A program made the translations under genes and the position numbers. Below are positions 1 to 9,000 of a DNA stretch of 64,000 nucleotides, piece after piece (position 1 is the first letter of the stretch; every line of letters starts with the position of its first letter). Under the pieces are notes generated by a model. That model was given only the letters and a program-made list of their open reading frames with translations. It searched no databases and was not told the DNA's origin. The stretch comes from Pirellulaceae bacterium (GTDB lineage Bacteria; Planctomycetota; Planctomycetia; Pirellulales; Pirellulaceae). The stretch spans positions 62,001-126,000 of the forward strand of contig JAHDXO010000019.1 in the NCBI GenBank assembly GCA_023382975.1, read 5' to 3'.

Positions 1-1160
1 TCGGGCGACAGCCGATCGGTCAAGTCCCGCACGTCGTCCGGGCGGACGGTCAAGTCCCGGGCATTCGGCTCCTGGGAACTTGGCCACAGATAAGCGTCCC
101 ACATCGGCAGCGGTGTCGGATGCATCTTGCCCAGTTGTTTCTCGATGTAGGATTCCAGCTTTGCCGCGCCGGTCAGATGGATCTCGGCCAAGCCCGGTTG
201 GCCCCGCAAGTCTCGCAGGATCAGGCGGAATCGCTTTGCCGTGGTGGCCGGGAAGGAGACCGTCACCGGCCCGCGAGGCATCGGCCCCACCCCGACGGCC
301 ATGTTCGATCGGTCGAACCCGAAAGACTTGATCTCCTGGAATTCACCATCGCGGCTTGCGGCCTGCAATTCGCACTGCGCCGCCCAAGCGGATGCCGACG
401 GGATCAACGACAGATGGCGAGCGGTGAGCGGCTGATCGAGTTCGATGTCGATGACCAGCGGTTGCTTGTTCGAGGGGAACGCCAAGGCGGTGTCCAGATC
501 ATCGTCGATCATGCGACGCACGTTTTCGAAGGCGGGCGTACAGGTGATACGCGGCGAAAGCGAGGCGAACGTCACGGCGTCATGCTGCGGAGCGGGAAAC
601 GCCAGCACGGCGACATCTTGAAACGGCGTCGCCGGCGCCGGCAACTTGCCGATGAACTGTACCGGACCTTGGACGCGAGTTTCCGAGGAAGCCAGAAAAC
701 GCATTGCCTGGTCCGGTTCGATCCACGGCCCGCCCGACTGACTCCACCCGGGACAATTGAACATGCCGATGTTCACCCCCACGCGTCCGGCTTCGCGGAT
801 CGCGTGTTCGACCATTTCCCACCACGGCTCGCTCAGCGCCTTGACCTCGCCGGCCGGGACATCCTTCAGGAAGATATTCCCGATAAGCGCTTCGCCGATG
901 CCCACCCGCGCCATCGCCTTCAAATCGCGGGTGATGCCCTCCTTGGACAGGTTGTCGCTGATCCAATACCAATAGCACCAGGGCTTGGTCGATTCTGGCG
1001 GATCAGAAAAACCGTCCATCAAGTCGTCACCCGCCACGACCAGCGTCCCGCAAAACATGCTCAACGCCAGCCAAGCTGCGAAAGCCAAGCCGGTCGTGCC
1101 GCCGGAACGGAAAGGCAGGGCGAACTCGGCCATGGTTTGAGTGACTTTGACAGCTTTCAT
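1..1160 (-). CDS. GH106-like glycoside hydrolase, N-terminal part (runs off the left edge)
   Basis: Open reading frame on the minus strand from an ATG at 1160 to base 1 without a stop, about 386 codons, so the 3' end lies outside the window. The first ~45 residues contain a hydrophobic stretch (LAFAAWLALSMFCGTLVVA) that reads as a signal peptide. The following part has the aromatic-rich start WCYWYWISDNLSKEGITRDL and an IGMFNCPGWSQSGGPW segment, typical of planctomycete/Bacteroidetes GH106 (alpha-L-rhamnosidase-like) proteins, which are usually about 900-1100 aa. A GGAGT-like Shine-Dalgarno (AGGAG) precedes the ATG. A second GH106-like gene lies at 33387-36125, next to a rhamnose transporter. 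The substrate is inferred from the family only. Confidence 0.75.
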   Translation of the reverse strand, partial: MKAVKVTQTMAEFALPFRSGGTTGLAFAAWLALSMFCGTLVVAGDDLMDGFSDPPESTKPWCYWYWISDNLSKEGITRDLKAMARVGIGEALIGNIFLKDVPAGEVKALSEPWWEMVEHAIREAGRVGVNIGMFNCPGWSQSGGPWIEPDQAMRFLASSETRVQGPVQFIGKLPAPATPFQDVAVLAFPAPQHDAVTFASLSPRITCTPAFENVRRMIDDDLDTALAFPSNKQPLVIDIELDQPLTARHLSLIPSASAWAAQCELQAASRDGEFQEIKSFGFDRSNMAVGVGPMPRGPVTVSFPATTAKRFRLILRDLRGQPGLAEIHLTGAAKLESYIEKQLGKMHPTPLPMWDAYLWPSSQEPNARDLTVRPDDVRDLTDRLSP

Positions 1161-1861
1161 CGGGGAAACTCCTCGGCGGTTCATGGTTCGCTCTCGTCCG
1201 CTGTGGCCGCTCCCAGTCGCCACGCAAGGCGATGGCGGCCAAGGCTGTTGTTGCGAGGATCGGACGATCGTCCTGTTATACGATGTTCGGCAGATCGCGA
1301 ACAGCGCCAGCGAAGTGTTGTACGATCACGAGTAAGCATCGTTCGAGAAACAACTGTCGCCTCGCCAATGTAGCCATCACACTCCGTGGGATGATCAGCA
1401 ATGAACACTGGACAGTTATTTCTCGAACGATGCTAAGTGCTCAATAACCCCAGTCGCACCGCCGTCAGAGAATCGGACAGCGCTTCGATCGACTGTGCTG
1501 CACCAAGACCGGCAATTCGGAATCGAATGCCGCGTTGGGCTTGCTCCACGCCAAACGGGAGCAATTTCTGGCCGTCTTGGCGTACCCCCGCCTAACCGAA
1601 CTGATGCGGCAGTCCGCCCAAGTATCCCCGCGACCGTCCCTCGCGCCGGAAACCGGGTAACGGCCCCGGCCGCCACTGATCGCCGGGCTTGACCACTGGT
1701 CGCTGGGCTTGCACGTCGGTCGCAGACACCGGATGGCCGGCGGTCTCGTGTCTGTCGTCCTTCGTCAACGCCTTCAGTTGCTGTTCTCCCAGCTATTGAG
1801 CAGTCACGTCGTCGGACACAGTGGCCCGCGGGCGCCGAATGCGGGTCGGGGGGGGATTATG
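1161..1861. other. Intergenic/decayed region, no intact gene
   Basis: About 700 bp between the GH106-like gene and the Cmr4 remnant. It contains the 100-bp palindromic element described separately (1335-1434). Between 1441 and 1700 both strands read as protein-like for 50-60 codons: plus strand about 1490-1659 (ends ...SLAPETG stop) and minus strand about 1590-1433 (ends ...VRLGLLST stop). They cannot both be genes and neither has a convincing start, so this is most likely the remains of one decayed gene. I do not recognise the family. Confidence 0.5.
1335..1434 (+). repeat. MITE-like 100-bp palindromic element, copy A
   Basis: Exactly 100 bp with 24-bp terminal inverted repeats that differ at one position (AGCATCGTTCGAGAAACAAC at the left end, and its near-perfect complement with T instead of C at the right end). 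It matches copies at 18004-18103 (inverted) and 26314-26413 at all but two or three positions. There is no coding capacity beyond a spurious 25-codon frame and no transposase inside. No clear target-site duplication can be seen. Such size and structure fit a non-autonomous miniature transposable element or a large REP-like palindrome. Confidence 0.85.
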
Positions 1862-2536
1862 TCAACCTTCTCGTAGTCGCCCCACGTCGTCGGACGCGCG
1901 TGGGTAGTTGGCCCTTTGGGCGTGCGGCAGGGCAGCGGGCAGCTCGCCCGCGACCGAAAGCTCGAACTCCTCCAGGACGATCTTCTTATCGGGCAACAGG
2001 ACTAACGGGCTGCCGATCGGACACAAGGCTTGATTCGATTCGGCGATTGCGGGCACCGGAATTTCTTCCATGGCTGCCAGCGCGAGATCGCGGTTTAGTC
2101 GGCTGAGCACGGCGGGGCAGGTGACCCAGGCGAAGATGCCTTTCAACGAGCGGACGGGAATGGCGGCGATCCGCGCGTCGGTCAGGCTGATCGCGCCGGC
2201 GTGGGCCGATTGATCGTCGACTTTGCCGGGACAGAACGCGGCCGTCAGCAGTGCATCCTTCTCGTTCGCCACACGGCGTTTGGAGCGGATTACTCGCCAC
2301 AGGCCTCCGTGTTCCTCGACGTCGTCCTGATACCGATCCATCGCGGCCTCGCGGCACCGGTCCCGCAGGATCCCTTTCAGAGCCGATCCGGGGATCAGGG
2401 GCCACTGGGTGTGCCGTTCGCGTTGGACGGGCAGGTCGACGACGCCCAGGGCGGTGCCGGATCCGGGATGGAGCGACGTTTGCGCGTGCAAGAAGAGCAG
2501 CGCCGCCGCCTGACGTTCCTTGTTGATCTCACTCAT
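1862..2536 (-). pseudogene. cmr4: Type III-B CRISPR RAMP protein Cmr4, C-terminally shortened
   Basis: The 224-residue product has the Cmr4/RAMP signature: LLFLHAQTSLHPGSGTALG near the N-terminus, a Pro-Gly-Ser glycine-rich step (PLIPGSALKGILRD, residues ~45-60), and an internal GAISLTDARIAAIPVRSLKG segment. Cmr4 is the backbone subunit of the Cmr RNA-targeting complex and is usually close to 290 aa; here the last ~60-70 residues are missing and the tail (RASDDVGRLREG) looks out of frame. The start is supported by AAGGAG nine bases upstream. The ATG overlaps the stop of the preceding cmr3 remnant by 8 nt, as in intact cmr operons. No cmr1, cmr2/cas10, cmr5 or cmr6 was seen, so the complex cannot function from this locus. 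Confidence 0.8.
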
Positions 2537-2867
2537 CAGTCCACACTCCTTTCAAGTAACAGCCCCAGCCTTGTTGAGCATCGCGGTCGTTGTCGCTCAA
2601 GGTTTCGGGCCACGGGTGAAGCGGTTCGTTCAAAAAATACGTGCTGCCGGCCTGGGCAGCGAAACGGTTGGGTTTGGGACCGCCACGAGCCAAGTCCCAG
2701 CCCGAGACGGCGACGGTGGCAGCAGATGGTGATAACGGCTGCAACGGTTGACTGCCCAAGTGGCTCGCGGGCACTGAACGCGAGTCCGTGGCAGCAGGCG
2801 GTGACAAACGCTGCGGCGGTTGCGTCAATCGGCGGCGAAGATCGTTCCAGTCCAATTTGACCGGCAT
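2529..2867 (-). pseudogene. cmr3: Cmr3 C-terminal remnant (type III-B CRISPR)
   Basis: 112-residue frame whose last ~60 residues match the end of Cmr3: a GWDLARGGPKPNRFAAQAGS stretch, then TYFL and a final QQGWGCYLKGVW. Full Cmr3 is around 350-400 aa, so most of the protein is gone. The first half consists of a duplicated motif (QPPQRLSPPAATDS, then QPLQPLSPSAATVAV), visible in the DNA as a direct repeat about 75 bp apart near 2714 and 2789. It begins with its own ATG preceded by AGGACAGCC. It lies 15 bp downstream of a small unknown ORF and overlaps cmr4. I read this as an internal deletion derivative of a lost cmr operon. Confidence 0.75.
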
Positions 2868-2882
2868 TGGCTGTCCTGTCTT

Positions 2883-3209
2883 TCAGTGCTCGATGTTCGT
2901 CTCGCGCAATCGCCACTCGATCTGCTCCGCTCCAACTCGCAGGCCCCGTGACAGCTCGGCTTGCTGGCCCGCCCGCGTGGCTTGGCCGCTGCCCTGGTCG
3001 GGCAGAAAGGGCGTGATCACCGCCTGCACCGTGTACATCGCCAGGATGCCGCTGGTTCCCAGACAGACCGTGATGTGGCCGCTGCCGCGACACCAGCCCA
3101 GAACGATCGAGTCCTGGGTATCCTGGGATACAGCCTGGCCAGGGCGGGCCGGATGGGCAACGGTACCAAGGTTCAGACCATCGATTGTGCCGGTCGTGTG
3201 AATCATCAT
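2883..3209 (-). CDS. Hypothetical protein upstream of the cmr remnants
   Basis: 108-residue product starting at tandem ATGs (MMIHTTGTIDG...), with AGGAGAGG just upstream. It has an N-terminal ~35 polar residues, a central hydrophobic, cysteine-containing segment (SIVLGWCRGSGHITVCLG then ILAMYTVQAVITPFL, residues ~35-70) and a polar Gln/Arg-rich tail. I do not recognise the family. It is the first gene of a short minus-strand unit with the cmr3 and cmr4 remnants (15-bp gap), so it may have been an ancillary protein of that locus. It is transcribed divergently from the response regulator at 3488. Confidence 0.5.
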   Translation of the reverse strand: MMIHTTGTIDGLNLGTVAHPARPGQAVSQDTQDSIVLGWCRGSGHITVCLGTSGILAMYTVQAVITPFLPDQGSGQATRAGQQAELSRGLRVGAEQIEWRLRETNIEH

Positions 3210-3487
3210 CTGCCTCTCCTCGTGTGATCCGGCAGCAGCCGGCTGAAACAGCGCGTCCAGACACCGTCGTCCCGCACGCGGCCCCGAACCAGTTCCTTCG
3301 CACGACGAACCCTGCACCGCCACCAATGATTCGCTGCCGGGTGGTTTGACCACCCCCCGTGGCCTTTCTAGAATTCGAGCCATCAGCAGAACGGACTGAC
3401 CGCCCCTGGCCGATTGGTTTCTTCGCCAGGTTCGGATACGGTGTTGGATACGGGTGTCGCCGATTCGAATGCTTCAGGAGTCCCACA

Positions 3488-4120
3488 ATGGCAGTCAGGT
3501 TGATCCTGGTCGACGACCAGCAGGTGATCCGCATCGGGTTCGCGTCCCTGCTCGCCGGCAACGATATCGAAATCATCGCCGAGGCGGCCAACGGCCTGGA
3601 GGCCATCGAAAAGACCAAACAGCTCGAACCGGACGTGGTCCTGATGGGCGTCGGAATGCCCGAGATGGACGGCTTTGACGCGTTGGAGACAATCGGGGCG
3701 GAGGCGCCGGGCGTGAAGGTGATCCTGATGTCCGCCTACGAAAACCCAACCTATCTGTCGCGTGCCGCGGCCTTGGGAGCCGCCGATTTTCTCTGGAAGG
3801 ACGCGCCGGCCGAAGCGTTTGTAGACGCAATCCATCGGGCCGCCCGAGGCGAAGAACCGCCGACCGATTCGCTCCTCAGGCAAGTCAGAGCTGAGCTGCA
3901 GTCCCGGCCTGCCCCGTCGCTGGATGGCGTCCCGTTGACCAAGCGGGAATACCAGGTGCTGCGCCATCTGGCTCAGGGGTTGAGCAATCGCGAAATCGGA
4001 ATGTCACTGAACATGAGCATCGGCACGGTGAAGGAGCACACCGAGAACATCCTGCGTAAATTGGACGTCTCGGATCGTACGGAAGCAGCCGTATGGGCCG
4101 TGAGGCGCGGCTTGGCCTAA
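3488..4120 (+). CDS. NarL/LuxR-family response regulator with a missing phospho-acceptor Asp
   Basis: 210-residue two-domain protein. Receiver domain at residues ~1-120 with the acidic pair DD at 9-10, conserved Ser in ILMSAYE and Lys in LWKDAP. At the phosphorylation site the text is DVVLMGVGMPEMDG, so residue 54 is Gly where Asp is normally found and residue 56 is also Gly. C-terminal LuxR-type helix-turn-helix at ~145-205 (LTKREYQVLRHLAQGLSNRE, then GTVKEHTENILRKL). The ATG at 3488 has AGGAG eight bases upstream. No histidine kinase lies next to it, so it is an orphan. It should bind DNA, but activation by phosphotransfer looks impossible unless the change is a sequencing error (GAC to GGC is one base). 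Confidence 0.9.
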   Translation: MAVRLILVDDQQVIRIGFASLLAGNDIEIIAEAANGLEAIEKTKQLEPDVVLMGVGMPEMDGFDALETIGAEAPGVKVILMSAYENPTYLSRAAALGAADFLWKDAPAEAFVDAIHRAARGEEPPTDSLLRQVRAELQSRPAPSLDGVPLTKREYQVLRHLAQGLSNREIGMSLNMSIGTVKEHTENILRKLDVSDRTEAAVWAVRRGLA

Positions 4121-4291
4121 CCCTGCAAATTGAGACCGCGGTCCACCGGATTGCAGACGCGATCAACGTGGTCGCCGGACTTCCCGTAGCAGATGGGCTC
4201 ACTGCCCTGATGTACAATGAATGGCGTCGGCATCGCGGGACCAGGCCGCTTCCGGTCAGCGGAAGCTCACGTCACGTTCGGAGCAAACGAG

Positions 4292-4891
4292 ATGTGCCAC
4301 CAATCACTCCATGCGTCGGTCGTTGGGATGTTCAGCTTGCTTGTTCTTGCGCCGTGGCTTGCAGCTACGGAACCAATCGACCAATCGCCGCCATCTGCCG
4401 CGCAGCCGGCAGTCGACATCGAGTTGTCGATCTCGGTCCGGGAGTTCGATCCGGCCAAGCCAACGGGCGAAATCCGGTGTGTCGTCACCAATCGGACAGA
4501 TCAGGCCATCGGAATCGCGGACCGTTACGACGGCGATCAGATCGCGCTGATCGGAGACTCGCACCGCTGGCCGCTGCGCCTTTGGGACCGGACACGAGAT
4601 CGGCCGGAACCGAAGAAGGTTGTCATCGAACCGGGCCGGGAACGGATACTGTTTGAATTCCCGCTGGCGGAGATTTTGCGTGTCCAAGATCCGAAGTCGC
4701 TGCGGCAAGATTTCGAGGCGGGACGGCCTGTGCTGGTCTGGGACTGGGCTGCCCGGCCAGCCGCACCGCCGTCGCCGATTCACGCCCGACGCGACAGCGG
4801 GCTTGTCGCCAAGGCGGTGTTTCACGCCGAGTTGACGGTGGATGATACGGTCATCGCATCGAACAAGGTCGTGCTGAGGGTGGGACGGTAG
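4292..4891 (+). CDS. Exported protein of unknown function
   Basis: 199 residues if started at the ATG at 4292; a longer frame from 4217 exists but this start places a normal signal peptide (hydrophobic GMFSLLVLAPWLAAT) at the N-terminus. The mature part reads as a beta-rich domain (IELSISVREFDP, CVVTNRTDQAIGIADRYDGD, ELTVDDTVIASNKVVLRVG), resembling single-domain Ig-like modules that measure or bind at the cell envelope. No catalytic motif is visible and I do not recognise the family. It stands alone between the response regulator and the DUF1810 gene. Confidence 0.6.
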   Translation: MCHQSLHASVVGMFSLLVLAPWLAATEPIDQSPPSAAQPAVDIELSISVREFDPAKPTGEIRCVVTNRTDQAIGIADRYDGDQIALIGDSHRWPLRLWDRTRDRPEPKKVVIEPGRERILFEFPLAEILRVQDPKSLRQDFEAGRPVLVWDWAARPAAPPSPIHARRDSGLVAKAVFHAELTVDDTVIASNKVVLRVGR

Positions 4892-5066
4892 CGGCGCGGT
4901 AGTTCGCTGTTCAGTACGGCAAATAGCCAGGCGGTTGGCGCGACGGCGATCTGGAACCGGCCATGCGATTACCAAGGGGTTGCTGGCGATTTGCTGTGGA
5001 GGAGCAAACGACTTGGCCGTGATGCGGTTCTCCAGCACGGCGGCCGTCGATCCCGGCCGGGGCGTG

Positions 5067-5534
5067 CTACTCCGTCTGGGCTCCGATTCCCATCAGGCGG
5101 AGCGTCCTCTCGTCCCGGGCGCCTCGGAAGAACTTTTCCAGCACCTGCTCGAACACCGAACCGGGCGGCGACACGGCGGCGAACAGCGTTGCGCACGATC
5201 GCAGCTTGATGTCGTCTGGCGACCCGAAGACCTCGATCGCAGACCGCCCCTCGATGCCGAGTGCCGCCTCTGCGCACTCCACCAACCGCGGTCCGAGAAC
5301 GGGGTGTCGCAGGTAGGCTTCGGCCTCCGCGACGCTCTTGATGGCGTACCGCTGGGAGGTCGAACTGAATCCCAGACCAGCGTACTGCGGGAAGATGTAC
5401 CAAATCCAGTGAGATCGCTTGCGCCCGCTTCGAATCTCTGCCAGAGCCTGCTGGTAGTCGTCCTGTTGCGCCTCCAAGAACCGTTTCAGGTTATGCGGGT
5501 CGGACGCTTCGCTGTGGTCGTGACGGTTTGTCAT
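5067..5534 (-). CDS. DUF1810 family protein
   Basis: 155 residues, the normal length for DUF1810. Diagnostic segments: the opening LKRFLEAQQDDYQQALAEI, then SHWIWYIFPQYAGLGFSSTS, YAIKSVAEAEAYLRHPVLGP and the C-terminal FGSPDDIKLRSCATLF. The family is cytosolic and its biochemical function is unknown. The start codon has a GGAGG six bases upstream. It is a single gene, convergent with the exported hypothetical before it. Confidence 0.9.
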   Translation of the reverse strand: MTNRHDHSEASDPHNLKRFLEAQQDDYQQALAEIRSGRKRSHWIWYIFPQYAGLGFSSTSQRYAIKSVAEAEAYLRHPVLGPRLVECAEAALGIEGRSAIEVFGSPDDIKLRSCATLFAAVSPPGSVFEQVLEKFFRGARDERTLRLMGIGAQTE

Positions 5535-6048
5535 GGTACGCCTCCGAGGTTCGGGACTTCAATACCGATCGCGTTGCTTCCTTGGCCAGCGACACGATGA
5601 AGGTGGCCGCGTCCCTTGATCATACCGCAGTGCGTTCGCGATCCACCGCCAAAGCCGCGGACGGGCGCTCGTTTCTGCCTCTGCTCATCATCCACGCCGA
5701 TTCGTTCACGGGAATCAAGGTGCGCGATCACATTTTCGCCAACCGCTGGACCAAGCATCAACCACAGGGTTCCGGCGTTTTCGACCGGAGTCGTCGCGGC
5801 CCGCTTCGATCGCCGACCCGCCCGTGAGCACGCCCCCGCAGCAGCACGATGGCCTCCGACAAGAACCGATCGGAAGCCGAGGAATCTGTCGCGGATTCGA
5901 GTCAAACGTGGTTCCTGAGAGCCAACGCAACAAGAAATGCACCGATTATCGGCACCCTTGCGTCCATCCCGTCCTTTCATCCTGATGGTGTCCGGGGTTA
6001 AACTAGTGTCGATGGTTGCGTCCCGCCTCCTGTATGAGGAACCTCAGC
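5535..6048. other. Intergenic region, no gene supported
   Basis: About 510 bp between the divergently transcribed DUF1810 gene and the large exported protein. Several overlapping frames exist on both strands but none has a recognisable protein or a good start. The stretch near 5578-5612 (ASDTMKVAAS on the plus strand) may be debris of a dispersed element, but no second copy exists in the window to support this. Promoters for both flanking genes should lie here. Confidence 0.4.
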
Positions 6049-9000
6049 ATGTCTTCGAACCGCTCCCTTCTCCCGACCCGTTATTTGGTTTTTGCCCTGG
6101 CAGGCTTTGTCGCGGCGCACGTCGCCACTGCTGCTGAAGTCGAAATCAAGACTCAGGCCTGGAGTTCCGACGCCGCAGGATTTGCCGAATTCAATGCGGA
6201 ACTGACGTCGCAGGACGACGCCAATCTGTTGAAATTTCCCGGTGCCAAATTGATCGTCTCGGATGGGATCAACTCCTCGCAGACGTCGATGCTCACCGAT
6301 GGAACCGGAGGCGTCTGGGTGGGCGCCGGGCGGATTCACGCAGCCGACGCGCGTCCTTCCATCATTGCGTTCGATCTGGGACGGCCGCGTCTGGTTCGCG
6401 AGATCCGAGTGCTCACATCGAACAGTGACACACGCACGAACCAGGACTACGAGATCCGTCTGGGCCGGAAGACGCCCGGTTCGACTGGCTTGCCGCGACT
6501 GCCCGACCAGGCAACTTTCGCCTCGGGCGATAAGATCATCGGTCCGAACCGCGGACCGTTTCTCAGCTCGATCGTCAATCCTGCAGGCGGCAACCTGTCG
6601 CAGGAACGATTCGACGTGATCGAGTTCCGGATCTACCCGACTTACGGCGTTTCGGCCGGTTCCGCAGCCCGCAGCGACCTGGCAAAGCGAGGCTGGACAT
6701 CGTTGGTGGAACTCCAGGTGCTGGCCGATCCGAACGATCCGGAACTGTTCGAGTCGCCGGAGCAACGCCGCGTCTGGATGGCCGAAATGGAACGGAAACG
6801 GAAGATTGCCCGACTGGCCGGTCTTTCCCGGCTGGCGGCTGACGCGATCAACAACCTGGCGCCCCTGGAGCGAGCGATCGACGATCTGACCACGACCCAT
6901 CCGGATCGGTTCTTGGGCCGGCAATACCGGGCACGATGGGAACAGTTTGTCGAGGAGTTTGGTGAATTGAAGCCCGATGAGTTGGACACGCCGGAAGCGG
7001 TTCAACGGCTCGATACGCTGACCGCACAGTTCGAAGCCTTTCGTCGGGAGGTGTTGCTTTCCAACCCCTTGCTGGATTTCGGGCAAGTTCTGTTTGTCAA
7101 GCGGAGCGGCCCAGGCAACGGTCTGCCGGCCAACTGGCAGAGCAATTCGCAAATCCGCCAGAAGACGTTTGACGACTCGATTGAGATACTCTCGTTGGAC
7201 AACCTGGACGGGGAAACGGAAACACTGTTCAAACCGTCCGGGGGATTGATGGTCAGCGATGTCGATCTGCACTTCGACGCCAATCGGCTGATGTTCTCGA
7301 TGATGGACGCGAATTCGCGCTGGCAGGTTTGGGAGATCAACGCGGACGGAACGGGACTCCGCCAGATCACGCCCAGTGATCCGAACGACGTGGACCACTA
7401 CGATTCGTGCTATCTGCCGGATGGACGGATCATCTTTACGTCGACGGCCTGTATGATCGGTGTCCCGTGCGTGTATGGGAACTCGCACGTGACCAACACG
7501 TATATTTGCGACGCGGACGGAACGAACATCCGCCAACTGACATTTGACCAGGAGCACAACTGGTCGCCGTGCGTGATGAACAACGGCCGCATCCTGTACC
7601 AGCGTTGGGAGTACGCCGACCTGCCGCACTCGAACAGCCGCATGTTGTTCTCGATGAACCCGGACGGCACCAGCCAGTCCGCCTTCTACGGCACCAATTC
7701 CCTGTGGCCCAACGGCGTTTTCTATGCCCGTCCGATCCCGGACAGTCCGAGCAAGGTGGTGGGAATCGTCTCGGGGCATCACGGCGTTGCCAGGCAGGGC
7801 GAAATGATTGTCTTCGACGTGGCGCTCGGGCGGCAGGAAGCCGACGGCGTCGTGCAGCGGATCGGCGATTGGGGCAAGAAAGTGGAACCCGTGGTCGCCG
7901 ACAATCTGGTCGGAGCCAGTTGGCCGAAATTCCTGCATCCGTATCCGCTGAGCGACAAATACTACCTGGCCGCGGTCCAGCCCACTCCTTCATCGCGGAT
8001 CGGCATCTATCTGGTCGATGTGTTCGACAATCGGCTGCTGCTTCGCGAGAGCGCGTCGCACCAGTTGATGGAGCCGGTGCCGTACCGCAAGACCACACGC
8101 CCGCCGATCGTGCGAGACCGCATTGTGCCCGGAGCCAAGGACGCGACGGTCTACCTGACGGATGTGTACAACGGTCCCGGCTTGGAAGGTGTTCCGCGCG
8201 GCGCGGTCAAGCAGTTGCGAGTTTACACGTACGGGTTTTCCTACCAGAACATGGGCGGCCTGCTGGGCATCATCGGCTTGGATGGGCCCTGGGATATGCG
8301 CCGCGTGATGGGGACGGTGCCCGTTGCGGAAGACGGCTCGGCCAAGTTCAAGGTCCCCGCCAACATGCCGATCGCGCTGCAGCCGCTCGACGAACAAGGG
8401 CGTGCATTGCAGTTGATGCGCAGTTGGATGACCGCCATGCCGGGCGAGGTATTGCAGTGCAACGGCTGCCACGAGTCACAGAATAGCGCCGCCTTGCTGA
8501 AGACGACTCAGGCCATCAACCTCTCGCCCTCGCGGATCACTCCCTGGCACGGGCTGACGCGGGGGTTCGACTACTCGCGCGAAGTCCAGCCGGTGATCGA
8601 CCGGTACTGCGTCGGTTGCCACAACGGCGAACCTCTGGCAGACGGCACGGTGACGATCAATCTGCGCGGCGATCTGAAGATCGACGATTTCAAAATGGTC
8701 ACGGCGGGGAACGGCGGAGGCCACGGGGGCCGGTTTTCCGTGGGCTACGCCGAACTGCATCGTTACGTCCGCCGCTCAGGGATCGAAAGCGATATTCATC
8801 TGCTGACACCGATGGAGTTTCATGCGAGCACGACCGAACTGGTGCAGATGCTTGAAAAAGGGCACCACGGTGTGGTATTGGACGACGAGGCATGGGACCG
8901 GATCCTGACCTGGATCGATATGAACTGCCCCTACCACGGTACATGGGGCGAGCAACTGAACCCGAACGCGAAAAGCCAGAATGCCCGGCGGATGGAACTG

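Noticed and set aside
120..1373. 417-codon plus-strand ORF at the left end
   Set aside because: It lies opposite the GH106-like gene, which has a signal peptide and family motifs; the plus frame also runs into the MITE.
5998..7938. 646-codon minus-strand ORF opposite the giant exported protein
   Set aside because: Antisense shadow produced by high GC; the plus-strand protein has signal peptide, haem and FGE motifs.
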